Assembly (NCBI RefSeq): GCF_002483225.1
Contig: NZ_DLHL01000043.1
Location: 41,091-105,090 of the forward strand
DNA from: Gemmatimonas sp. UBA7669
Lineage (GTDB): Bacteria > Gemmatimonadota > Gemmatimonadetes > Gemmatimonadales > Gemmatimonadaceae
DNA: 64,000 nucleotides
Direction of reading: 5' to 3'
Shown here: positions 17,915-25,865 of the stretch, piece by piece
Position numbering within the stretch: position 1 is the first letter of the stretch
Layout of the letters: every line of letters starts with the position of its first letter
Program-made: the position numbers and the translations under genes
Notes under the pieces: model-generated
What the model saw: the letters and a program-made list of their open reading frames with translations, nothing else
Databases searched by the model: none
Told to the model about the DNA's origin: nothing

Positions 17915-18711
17915 CGCAGGGAACGGTTGGTGAGCCAGACGAGGGCCCAGAACGCGTCAAGCACGAGAATCATGACGGCGGAAATGACGACGGCGCGTGT
18001 GGCACTGCGGCCCACACCCTGCGCGCCACCCATGGTGGTGAGCCCCGCACGGCAGCCAATGAGCGCCACGGCGGCTCCGAAGCTTGCAGACTTGACGAGG
18101 CCGTAGCGCACGTCGAAATCCTGGAAGAAAATGCGCACGCCCTTGAGAAATTGCGGCGTGGAGAGATCGAGCAGCGACAACGACGCCAGCCAGCCCGAGA
18201 TCAGTCCCACGACCATGGCCACGCCCACCACCATGGGAAACATGAGTGCCGAGGCCAGCACGCGTGGCACGACGAGATGACTCATGGGGTCGAAGGTGAG
18301 CGTCTCGAGTGCGTCGATCTGCTCCGTGACACGCATGGTGCCCAGCTCGGCGGCAATGTTGGCCCCCACACGGCCCGCCAGTGCGAGGCCGGTGAGCACC
18401 GGTGCGAGCTCGAGCGTGACGGTCTTCTGCACCAGCGTGCCGACAAAGTACGGTGGTACCATGTCTCCCACACTGTAGCTGGCCAACAGGGCAAGCACGA
18501 TGCCCGTGAAGAGTGCAATGAAGATGCCGATGGGCAGTGACCCCACACCCAGCGTGCGTGCGTGGGTGGAGAACTCGGGCACCCATTCACGTGTCTCGCG
18601 CATCGCGCGCAGTACTTCGCCCGTGAAGTGCGCGCCGGCGCCCACGGGTTCGAGCAGACGTCGTGCAAGACGTCCGACGTTGCTGATGCCACGCGTGACG
18701 GCCGTGCTCAT
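17911..18711 (-). CDS. mlaE: MlaE-family ABC permease
   Basis: An inner-membrane permease of 266 aa with the MlaE signatures LALAGRVGANIAAELGTMRV and EQIDALETLTFDPMSHLVVPR, an elbow helix and about five membrane segments. It forms the lipid-moving channel with MlaD. ATG 18711 overlaps the previous stop by 4 bases (18708-18711), and the next gene mlaD also overlaps by 4. ATG 18717 would be two residues longer. The energy-giving ATPase MlaF is missing from this operon and must be encoded elsewhere if the complex works. Confidence 0.85.
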   Translation of the reverse strand: MSTAVTRGISNVGRLARRLLEPVGAGAHFTGEVLRAMRETREWVPEFSTHARTLGVGSLPIGIFIALFTGIVLALLASYSVGDMVPPYFVGTLVQKTVTLELAPVLTGLALAGRVGANIAAELGTMRVTEQIDALETLTFDPMSHLVVPRVLASALMFPMVVGVAMVVGLISGWLASLSLLDLSTPQFLKGVRIFFQDFDVRYGLVKSASFGAAVALIGCRAGLTTMGGAQGVGRSATRAVVISAVMILVLDAFWALVWLTNRSLR

Positions 18712-19994
18712 GGCCATCCCAGCGCGAGACCGAGCACCAGCCCCACGGCCAGCACGGCCAGTCCACCGGCCACATGCAGGCGGTAGCGCGCCCCACCAAG
18801 CACAAGCGCCATGCTGCCCTTGAGCACCGTGTTGGACAGCACGCCAATACCCATGGCCGCTGCGGCCACCGGCACCTGCTCCGGCACACTGCCGTAGCGC
18901 GCCATGGACACGGTCAGCGCGTCGACGTCGGTGAGGCCCAGCAGGGTGGCCGACGCGAGCACACCGGTTTCGCCGGCGGCCCGCTGCACCCAGGCAATGG
19001 CAAAGAGCACGACCTGAAAGGCCACGGCCATTTGCAGCGACGATGCCAGACCAAGCGGGTTCTGTCCAAGGGCGGCGTCGACGCCGTCGCGCGGCGCGGA
19101 TGCGCCGGGGCGCGTACTGCGCTCGCGCCACAACACAAAGGCAATGAGCGAGAGCCCGGCCACAAAGGACGGTCCGAGGATGGTGATGGCGGCCAGACCC
19201 ACGGCGGGCTGCAGCATGGCGGAGATGACGAGCACGCGTGGCACGAGTACGGTGCAGGCGGCCACCACGCCGAGCGCGAGGGGCAACGCGAGGGATTCGT
19301 CGTCGCGACTGCGGCGACTGAAGGTGAGGGTGACGGCAGTGGACGACACGAGTCCGCCGAGCAGACCGGTGACGGCCAGGCCCCGGGTTTCGCCGATGAC
19401 GCGGCGCGCGATGTAGCCGGCAAAGTTGAGCGCCGAGAACACGAGCACGACGATCCAGAGCTGCCGCGGACGGAAGGCGTCGTAGGGTCCGAAGGCGCCG
19501 TCGGGAATGAGGGGCAGGACAATGAGCGCCAGCACAGCAAACTGCAGGGCGGCGCGCATTTCAGTGGGCGCGACCTTGGCGAGGATCTCCTGGAGCTTGG
19601 ACTTTTCGGCCAGTAGGAGTACCACGAGGGCCGCGGCGGCGCTGGCCATGGTGCGGAAGCCGAGGCCGGCGGTGGTTCCCATGGCCACCACCACGAGGGC
19701 TACGACTTCGGTGGTGCTGTCGGGGGTGGTGCCGGGGCGCTGCATGGCGGCGCGATAGGCGGCTACCACAAACAACATGGCGCCGCCGATCAGGACGGCC
19801 GCGATCAGGGCGTAGTCCAGACGGAGGAACCAGCCTGCAAACCCGCCAACCAGCCCGAGCAGGGCAAAGGTGCGGGCGCCGCCAAAGCGGCCGTCCGGGC
19901 CGTGGGTGTGACCGGACCATTCCCGTTCAATGCCGACGGCGAGTCCGATCAGCACGGCGGTGAATAAATGCCCGGCGATTGCGAGGTCCAGCAT
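18708..19994 (-). CDS. MgtC/SapB and DUF4010 membrane protein
   Basis: A polytopic membrane protein of 428 aa. The N-terminal 140 residues match MgtC/SapB (AVLIGLAVGIEREWSGH, then GARTFALLGLVGG). The C-terminal part is a DUF4010-like region with many further membrane segments (LLGGLVSSTAVTLTFSRRS; GLTDVDALTVSMARYG). Such fusions are widespread; MgtC proteins affect magnesium homeostasis and virulence, while the DUF4010 function is not known. It is the first gene of an operon with mlaE and mlaD (4-bp overlaps), which suggests an envelope role. It is divergent from the ArsR-methyltransferase gene across a 182-bp G-rich region. Confidence 0.8.
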   Translation of the reverse strand: MLDLAIAGHLFTAVLIGLAVGIEREWSGHTHGPDGRFGGARTFALLGLVGGFAGWFLRLDYALIAAVLIGGAMLFVVAAYRAAMQRPGTTPDSTTEVVALVVVAMGTTAGLGFRTMASAAAALVVLLLAEKSKLQEILAKVAPTEMRAALQFAVLALIVLPLIPDGAFGPYDAFRPRQLWIVVLVFSALNFAGYIARRVIGETRGLAVTGLLGGLVSSTAVTLTFSRRSRDDESLALPLALGVVAACTVLVPRVLVISAMLQPAVGLAAITILGPSFVAGLSLIAFVLWRERSTRPGASAPRDGVDAALGQNPLGLASSLQMAVAFQVVLFAIAWVQRAAGETGVLASATLLGLTDVDALTVSMARYGSVPEQVPVAAAAMGIGVLSNTVLKGSMALVLGGARYRLHVAGGLAVLAVGLVLGLALGWP

Positions 19995-20098
19995 ACCTTG
20001 GAAACTACAGTCGGGGTTTGGAGAAAAGCGTAAGGGGAATGACGTAAGGTGTGGGGCGGGAAGAAACGGCGGGCGAAACTGCGGTCGGGGTCTTGGCA

Positions 20099-20140
20099 GG
20101 GGTCGGGGTCGGGGTCGGGGTCTGGGTCGGGGTCGGGGCT
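20099..20140. repeat. GGGGTC hexanucleotide tandem repeat
   Basis: Seven hexamer units run in a row: four perfect GGGGTC, one TGGGTC, one GGGGTC and a closing GGGGCT. The G-runs could form a quadruplex. The array ends 8 bases before the palindromic operator of the ArsR-type gene, so copy number could affect promoter strength. Confidence 0.85.
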
Positions 20141-20176
20141 ATCCTTTTATCCGGATAGTCGGATATATTCCGCCGC
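20141..20176 (+). promoter_or_regulatory. Promoter with ArsR-type operator, likely leaderless transcript
   Basis: A perfect 10-bp palindrome TATCCGGATA (20148-20157) is followed by a third half-site CGGATA (20160-20165). The -10-like hexamer TATATT is at 20164-20169, and a -35 would fall at 20141-20146, so the palindrome sits in the spacer, where a repressor would block polymerase. The start codon is only 7 bases after the -10, so the mRNA may begin at or next to ATG. Autoregulation is inference. Confidence 0.55.
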
Positions 20177-21142
20177 ATGACCGCGCCCCGGCTGCCAATC
20201 CACGACCACATGACCGAGTTGGCCGACCCTACGCGGGGTCGGCTGCTGGCGGCGTTGGAGCGGCAGGAGCTCACGGTGGGCGAGCTGGCGCTGGCCCTGC
20301 AGCTGCCGCAGAGCACCGTGAGCCGTCACCTCAAGATCCTGCTCGATCAGGGCTGGGTGGCCTCGCGGGCCGAGGGGGCGAGCCGCTGGTACCGCCTCCA
20401 CTCGGCGCTCAATGCGCGCATGCAGGCGCTGTGGACGCTGGTGCATGAGGCCTTTGTGCACACGCCGGTGGCGCTGCAGGACGCGGCGCGACTGGATGCC
20501 GTGGTACAGGCGCGGCGCAGCACCACGCAGTCGTTTTTTGCCAGTGCGAGCGCCGAGTGGGATGCGCTGCGCAGCGAAATGTTTGGTGCGCGCGCGGACC
20601 TGAGTGCGCTGCTGGCCCTGCTCGACCCTACGTGGGTGGTGGGTGACCTGGGCTGCGGTACCGGCGCTCTGAGTGCCGCGCTCGCGCCGCATGTGCACAC
20701 GGTACATGCCGTGGACGCGTCGCCGGCCATGCTGTCGGCCGCCGGTGCGCGACTGGCGGGTCTGCACAATGTGCAGCTGCATGACGGCGCACTCGAGGCG
20801 TTGCCACTCGATGATCACACGCTCGATGTCGCGGTCCTGATGCTGGTGCTGCATCACGTGCCGGACCCGCTGCGTGCGCTGCGCGAGGTGCAACGAGTCC
20901 TGCGACCCGCCGGGCGTGTGCTCATTGCCGATATGCGTCCGCATGCGCAGGAGCGATACCGGGAAACCATGGGCCACATGTGGCTGGGTTTCTCCGAGCA
21001 GGAGTTGCAGCGCTGGTTGCACGAAGCCGGCTTTGAGGTCGTTCGCTACACGGCATTGCCGGTTGATGCGGCGGCCAGTGGGCCGGCGATGTTCAGTTGT
21101 ACGGCGGTCGCGGTACCGGCGCCCAGTCTGGTTCTAGCGTGA
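20177..21142 (+). CDS. ArsR-family regulator fused to a SAM-dependent methyltransferase domain
   Basis: A protein of 321 aa. Residues 1-90 form an ArsR winged helix (LADPTRGRLLAALERQELTV, recognition helix LPQSTVSRHLKILLDQGWV). Residues about 130-300 form a class I methyltransferase with SAM motif I (VGDLGCGTGALSAALA), the post-I acidic residue (VDAS) and motif LLMLVLHHVPDP-like. It is directly upstream of ahcY, the enzyme that removes S-adenosylhomocysteine. ArsR regulators of the SAM/SAH cycle that sense SAH are known (SahR). The methyltransferase fold here could act as the SAH/SAM sensor rather than as an enzyme; that is inference. Confidence 0.8.
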   Translation: MTAPRLPIHDHMTELADPTRGRLLAALERQELTVGELALALQLPQSTVSRHLKILLDQGWVASRAEGASRWYRLHSALNARMQALWTLVHEAFVHTPVALQDAARLDAVVQARRSTTQSFFASASAEWDALRSEMFGARADLSALLALLDPTWVVGDLGCGTGALSAALAPHVHTVHAVDASPAMLSAAGARLAGLHNVQLHDGALEALPLDDHTLDVAVLMLVLHHVPDPLRALREVQRVLRPAGRVLIADMRPHAQERYRETMGHMWLGFSEQELQRWLHEAGFEVVRYTALPVDAAASGPAMFSCTAVAVPAPSLVLA

Positions 21143-21160
21143 TCGTCTGGCTTCTTCACT

Positions 21161-21243
21161 GATCAGTTCCGGGTGTTGAGTTCAGGTTTCGAGTTGTAGG
21201 TCACTTTCGACTCGATACTCCAACGCAAAACTCGAAACTGATC
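21161..21243. repeat. Imperfect inverted repeat upstream of ahcY
   Basis: GATCAGTT at 21161-21168 and TTTCGAGTT at 21187-21195 recur together as the reverse complement at 21227-21243 (AACTCGAAACTGATC), with an internal insertion in the left arm. The element fills the gap between the regulator and ahcY. It does not match the SAH riboswitch core. Confidence 0.5.
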
Positions 21244-21297
21244 GGTTCAATACGTTCGTTTCATCGGTACCACGGTCCTTCATCTCCATACTTCTCC

Positions 21298-22788
21298 ATG
21301 TCCACTTCCGTCATGACCGAACACGGCGTCGCGCTGCTGACGTCACTCGACCGTCCCGCCTTTGCCGTGCGCGATCTCTCGCTCGCGGAGTGGGGTCGCA
21401 AGGAAATCCGTCTCGCCGAGCAGGAGATGCCGGGCCTGATGGCACTGCGCGCGGAGTACGGCGCGTCGCAGCCGCTCAAGGGCGCGAAGATCATGGGTTC
21501 GCTGCACATGACGGTGCAGACGGCGGTGCTCATCGAGACGCTCACCGCGCTGGGCGCCGACGTGCGCTGGGTGTCGTGCAACATCTTCTCCACGCAGGAT
21601 CATGCGGCGGCGGCCGTGGCCGTGGGTCCGCAAGGCACGGTGGACAACCCCAAGGGCACGCCGGTCTTTGCGTGGAAGGGTGAGACGCTCGAGGAATACT
21701 GGTGGTGCACGGAGCAGGCGCTGATGTGGCCGGACGGCACGGGCCCCAACCTGCTGCTGGATGACGGCGGCGACGCTACGCTGCTGGTGCACAAGGGCGC
21801 CGAGTACGAAAAGACGGGCACGGTGCCGAGCTTTGACAGCGACAACGAGCCGGAAGAGTGGGGCGTGATTCTCGACCTGCTGCGCGTGGAGCAGCAGAAG
21901 AATCCGGGCCGCTGGACGAAGGTGCTGGCGGGCATTCGTGGTGTGTCGGAAGAGACCACCACGGGTGTGCACCGTCTCTACGAAATGGAGAAGGCCGGCA
22001 CGCTGGCGTTCCCCGCCATCAACGTGAACGACGCCGTCACCAAGTCCAAGTTCGACAATCTGTACGGCTGCCGTCACTCGGTGGTGGACGGCCTCAATCG
22101 TGCGACCGACGTGATGCTGGCCGGCAAGATCGTGGTGGTGCTCGGCTACGGTGACGTGGGCAAGGGCTGCGCGCAGGCGCTCAAGGGTCAGGGCGCGCGT
22201 GTCGTCATCACGGAAATCGACCCGATCTGCGCGCTGCAGGCGGCGCTGGAAGGGTATCAGGTCACGACGCTCGAAGACATTGTGGAGCAGGCCGACATCT
22301 TCGTGAGCGCGACGGGCAACAAGAACGTCATCACCGTGGAACACATGAGCCGCATGAAGGACAAGGCCATCGTGTCCAACATCGGCCACTTCGACAACGA
22401 GATCGACATGGCCGGTCTCAAGAAGGTCGAAGGCATGAAGCGCATCAACATCAAGCCGCAGTATGACGAGTTCGTGCTGCCGAACGGGCGCTCCATTCTG
22501 GTGCTGGCCGAAGGCCGTCTCATGAATCTGGGCTGCGCCACGGGCCACCCGAGCTTCGTGATGAGCGCGAGCTTCAGCAATCAGGTGCTGGCGCAGCTCG
22601 AGCTGCACGCGCGAGCGGAGTCGTACGAGAAGAAGGTGTACACGCTGCCCAAGCACCTCGACGAGAAGGTGGCGCGACTGCACCTCGACAAGCTGGGCGT
22701 GAAGTTGACCACGTTGACGGCGGATCAGGCGAGCTACATTGGCGTGGATGTGAATGGGCCGTACAAGGCCGCCCACTACAAATACTGA
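21298..22788 (+). CDS. ahcY: Adenosylhomocysteinase (S-adenosylhomocysteine hydrolase)
   Basis: A cytoplasmic enzyme of 496 aa that splits S-adenosylhomocysteine into adenosine and homocysteine, relieving inhibition of methyltransferases. Hallmarks: MGSLHMTVQTAVLIETL, the substrate-binding SCNIFSTQDHAAAA, the NAD-binding GYGDVGKGCAQALKGQGA, and the C-terminal YKAAHYKY with the Lys/Tyr residues that reach the partner NAD site. It has the long bacterial form (with the insertion GTVPSFDSDNEPEEWG). ATG 21298 has no clear ribosome site; ATG 21313 is an alternative. It lies downstream of the ArsR-methyltransferase gene, which probably regulates it. Confidence 0.97.
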   Translation: MSTSVMTEHGVALLTSLDRPAFAVRDLSLAEWGRKEIRLAEQEMPGLMALRAEYGASQPLKGAKIMGSLHMTVQTAVLIETLTALGADVRWVSCNIFSTQDHAAAAVAVGPQGTVDNPKGTPVFAWKGETLEEYWWCTEQALMWPDGTGPNLLLDDGGDATLLVHKGAEYEKTGTVPSFDSDNEPEEWGVILDLLRVEQQKNPGRWTKVLAGIRGVSEETTTGVHRLYEMEKAGTLAFPAINVNDAVTKSKFDNLYGCRHSVVDGLNRATDVMLAGKIVVVLGYGDVGKGCAQALKGQGARVVITEIDPICALQAALEGYQVTTLEDIVEQADIFVSATGNKNVITVEHMSRMKDKAIVSNIGHFDNEIDMAGLKKVEGMKRINIKPQYDEFVLPNGRSILVLAEGRLMNLGCATGHPSFVMSASFSNQVLAQLELHARAESYEKKVYTLPKHLDEKVARLHLDKLGVKLTTLTADQASYIGVDVNGPYKAAHYKY

Positions 22789-22874
22789 ACCAAAGAGTGG
22801 CGTAAGGTGTGACCGCGTAAGGTGGAACTGCGGGAAGGGACTGCAGGCGGGGCACTTGCGGGAACTGCGGGAAC

Positions 22875-22902
22875 GGGACGGGGCAGGGAACTGCCCCGTC
22901 CC
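22875..22902 (+). terminator. Probable terminator hairpin downstream of ahcY
   Basis: An 11-bp perfect inverted repeat (22875-22885 with 22892-22902) around a 6-nt loop lies 87 bp after the ahcY stop. The region before it is G-rich, with CGTAAGGTG repeated at about 22800 and 22816 and several GGGAACTGC-like units. There is no T-run, so it may instead be part of an intergenic repeat. Confidence 0.45.
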
Positions 22903-22956
22903 AGGTGGGTAGGGGGACGAAATTCCCTCCGCAGTTTCCCTCCCCAGGAGTACACA

Positions 22957-24396
22957 ATGCCACGGCACGTGAAGTGGGTACCATTGGTTCTGCTGACCTC
23001 GGTTGGCGCGTCCCTATCAAGTGCGGCGCCGATTGCCGCGCAGGCCCGATTGTCCGGTGTGGTCTTCGACAGCGTGGCGGGCAAGCCGCTGGCGTCCGCC
23101 TTCGTGCAGGTGGCGATGGTGTCCGATCCGAGCGTGAGTCGCTCGGTGCGCGCCGATGACAAGGGTCGCTTCCGCGTGGACAGTCTGCAGCCAGGCAGTT
23201 GGATGCTGGCGGCCATGCATCCGCGCATCGACTCGCTTGGCATCGAGCAGCTCGCCAGAGTGGTGAGCGTAGGTGAGCGAGGGGAGCAACGCGCGACATT
23301 GGCCGTGCCGTCAGCGCGGCGTCTTGTGCGCGAGGCTTGTGGGGACAGCGCCACCGGCGATGCGGCGGGCTATCTGCATGGCCGACTGCGCCGTTTGCCG
23401 GGCGCGTCCGATACGGCGCAATTGGGTCTGGTGGAGGTGCGCTGGGTGGACATGATGGTGTCGGTGACGCGTGGGGTGGGGGTGACCCGGGTGCCGAGGC
23501 GCGAAGTCATGCCGGCCCGACCCGATGGTGCGTTTGCCGTCTGTGGGTTGCCGCCGGGCGGCACGGTGCGCGTTCGCGGCTTCTCCGGCCGCGATTCGAC
23601 GGGCATCGTGGAGCTGGTGGTGCCGGAGCACGGCATCGCGCGCCAGGATCTCGCGGTGGGCGCCGTCACGCACGTGTCCGTGGACTCGCAGCTGGTGCGA
23701 AGGGGACTGGGCACGCTGCGGGGCCGTGTGACGGGACCCGGTGGTGCGCCGCTGCCCAATGTGGCCGTGGTCGTGTGGGGCGCCGAGTCGCCCGCGCGCA
23801 GCGATTCGGCGGGGTACTGGCAATTGCGGCAACTGCCAACCGGCACGCATACGGTGGAGATACGCGCCCTCGGCTATCAGCCCGAGCGACAGATCGTGGA
23901 CATCGGTGACGCGAGTGCAGGCAACGACCTGATCGTTACGTTGCATCGCACCGTCACACTCGACACCGTGCGCACACGCGCGCTGCGCGAGTCGCTGTTC
24001 GAACCCAACATCCGCGCGTTCGAGCAGCGTCGAAAGATCGGCATCGGCACCTATCGCGGGCCCGAGGAGATTGATCGGATCATGCCGTTCGAGGCGGCGC
24101 ATCTCTTCAGCAGCGTCCCCGGCATTCGCATCATCCCGTCCATGCAGAAGAGCTTGTTCATGGGCAACAAGATTCTGCTGCGCGGGGGAACCACGGGAGA
24201 GCCGTGTACGCCAGATCTCGTGATCGACCGACAGCGTGTCAACTCAAACGTGCACGGTGGATTCATCGATCAATGGGTACTGTTCAGCCAGGTGCGAGCA
24301 GTGGAGGTGTATCAGGCGCTCACCGGCACGCCACCAGAGTTTCTCCGGGTCGGCAATGATTGCGGCACGATTGTCATCTGGACTGGGCGGCGCTGA
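22957..24396 (+). CDS. Secreted protein: regulatory-like Ig domains plus TonB plug-like domain, no barrel (copy 1)
   Basis: A protein of 479 aa with a signal peptide (SSAAPIAAQ, about residue 29). A carboxypeptidase-regulatory-like domain follows at about 30-110 (LSGVVFDSVAGKPLASAFVQ) and a second at about 250-330 (GRVTGPGGAPLPNVAVVVWG). The last 110 residues resemble a TonB-receptor plug (PFEAAHLFSSVPGIRI, ILLRGGTTGEPCTPDLVIDR), but no beta-barrel follows and the chain stops at CGTIVIWTGRR. AGGAG lies 6 bases before ATG 22957. A paralogue follows 9 bp later. It is probably periplasmic or on the outer membrane. I infer binding rather than transport. Confidence 0.65.
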   Translation: MPRHVKWVPLVLLTSVGASLSSAAPIAAQARLSGVVFDSVAGKPLASAFVQVAMVSDPSVSRSVRADDKGRFRVDSLQPGSWMLAAMHPRIDSLGIEQLARVVSVGERGEQRATLAVPSARRLVREACGDSATGDAAGYLHGRLRRLPGASDTAQLGLVEVRWVDMMVSVTRGVGVTRVPRREVMPARPDGAFAVCGLPPGGTVRVRGFSGRDSTGIVELVVPEHGIARQDLAVGAVTHVSVDSQLVRRGLGTLRGRVTGPGGAPLPNVAVVVWGAESPARSDSAGYWQLRQLPTGTHTVEIRALGYQPERQIVDIGDASAGNDLIVTLHRTVTLDTVRTRALRESLFEPNIRAFEQRRKIGIGTYRGPEEIDRIMPFEAAHLFSSVPGIRIIPSMQKSLFMGNKILLRGGTTGEPCTPDLVIDRQRVNSNVHGGFIDQWVLFSQVRAVEVYQALTGTPPEFLRVGNDCGTIVIWTGRR

Positions 24397-24405
24397 AGCC
24401 GGTAA

Positions 24406-25860
24406 ATGATGGGAGACTTCCTGCGGAAATCAGCAACGCTGGCGGCATTGCTCGCGCTGACGACCACCATGGCCTCGGCGCAGGGACGCCTGCGTGGCAC
24501 GGTGTATGACAGCGTCGCGTCGAGACCACTGGCCTCGGCCTTTGTACAACTGGCCATGGTGCAGGACCCTGCAGTCAGTCGTTCGATACGCACCGATGAT
24601 CAGGGGCGCTTCAGTCTCGACAGCATGCCGCCCGGTACCTGGGCCGTGGTAGTCATGCACCCTCGTCTCGATTCGCTGGGCATCGAACAGCTCTCGCGCT
24701 CGGTGAGCACCACAGGCACTGGTGAGCAGCGGGTCACCCTGGCTGTGCCGTCGCCACGCGTGTTGGTGCGCACGGTTTGCGGCGACGCGGTACCCGGCGA
24801 GGACACGGGATTCCTGCACGGCCGTCTGCGTCGGCTGCATGGCAGCGCCGCCAGCAATGGGCCGCGGGATACCGCCGACCATTCAGCCGGTCAGGTCGAC
24901 GTGCAGTGGGTGGATCTTACCATTGCGGTGGCCGACGGACTGGGCATGCAGCGTACGCCGCGGCGCCTCACCGTCAACGCACGCACCGACGGCAGCTACA
25001 CCGCCTGCGGTGTGCCCGCGGGCGGCACGGTCCGTGTGCGCGGCATCAGCGGCACCGACACCACGGGCACGGTGGAAATGGTGGTGGCGGACCACGGCAT
25101 GGCGAAGCTGGATCTCACGGTGGGCCCGGTACGCCATGTGATAGAAGCGGCGACCGACTCAATGAGCGACGCGGCGCCGAAACGTCGAGGGGACGGTGTG
25201 CTGCAGGGCCGCGTCGTCGGGCCAGGCAACAATCCGCTGCCCGACGTGTCGGTGGTCGTGTGGGGCAGCGACCGGACGGCGCGTAGTGACGCCAGCGGCG
25301 CGTGGCAGCTCCGCGACCTGCCCGAGGGCACACACACGGTGGAAGTGCGCGCGCTCGGCTTCCGCGCGTCGCGACTTCTTGTGGACATTGCCGACCAACC
25401 TCAGACGGTGCTGGAGACCACGCTGGAACGTGTGGTGACGCTGGACACGGTGCGTACGCGCGCCATGCGTGATCTCCTGTTTGTTCCGGAACTTCGAGCC
25501 TTCGACGAACGGCGCCGTCAGTACCCCGGCTACTTTCGGGGGCCTGACGAGATCGATCGTATCCAACCGTTTGAAGCAAGCGACATCTTCATGGCCATGC
25601 CGGGCATCCGTCTGGAACACCGGCGTGAAGGTACCGCCATCCTGATGCGTGGCAAAGCAGGATTTCCCTGCGTGCCCGACGTGTTCATCGACCGCATGCG
25701 GATTATCCCGAGCATGGGACGCGGCATGATCGACGAATGGGTATATGCACGCACCATCCGTGCGGTCGAGGTCTATCCCGGACTGACCTCACCGCCCCCG
25801 GAGTTCATGCGCGTCGGCAACGAGTGCGGCACCATCGTGATCTGGACCGGGCGACTCTAA
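24406..25860 (+). CDS. Secreted protein: regulatory-like Ig domains plus TonB plug-like domain, no barrel (copy 2)
   Basis: A protein of 484 aa and a tandem paralogue of the preceding gene along its whole length. It has a signal peptide (TTMASAQ, about residue 24), a first regulatory-like domain (LRGTVYDSVASRPLASAFVQ), a second one (GRVVGPGNNPLPDVSVVVWG), and a plug-like end with ILMRGKAGFPCVPDVFIDR and the same terminal CGTIVIWTGR. Two internal cysteines (FPCVPD and NECGT) are conserved in both copies and may form a disulfide. Its stop lies 5 bp from the convergent TonB-receptor-like gene. The pair clearly arose by duplication; the function is unknown. Confidence 0.65.
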   Translation: MMGDFLRKSATLAALLALTTTMASAQGRLRGTVYDSVASRPLASAFVQLAMVQDPAVSRSIRTDDQGRFSLDSMPPGTWAVVVMHPRLDSLGIEQLSRSVSTTGTGEQRVTLAVPSPRVLVRTVCGDAVPGEDTGFLHGRLRRLHGSAASNGPRDTADHSAGQVDVQWVDLTIAVADGLGMQRTPRRLTVNARTDGSYTACGVPAGGTVRVRGISGTDTTGTVEMVVADHGMAKLDLTVGPVRHVIEAATDSMSDAAPKRRGDGVLQGRVVGPGNNPLPDVSVVVWGSDRTARSDASGAWQLRDLPEGTHTVEVRALGFRASRLLVDIADQPQTVLETTLERVVTLDTVRTRAMRDLLFVPELRAFDERRRQYPGYFRGPDEIDRIQPFEASDIFMAMPGIRLEHRREGTAILMRGKAGFPCVPDVFIDRMRIIPSMGRGMIDEWVYARTIRAVEVYPGLTSPPPEFMRVGNECGTIVIWTGRL

Positions 25861-25865
25861 TCCCG

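Noticed and set aside
20177..20300. The ArsR-methyltransferase as arsenite methyltransferase with arsenic resistance role
   Set aside because: No ArsM cysteine set or ars genes nearby; position next to ahcY points to the SAM cycle.
21143..21297. A SAH riboswitch upstream of ahcY
   Set aside because: I could not find the conserved core. The region holds an inverted repeat instead, and the regulator next door explains control.
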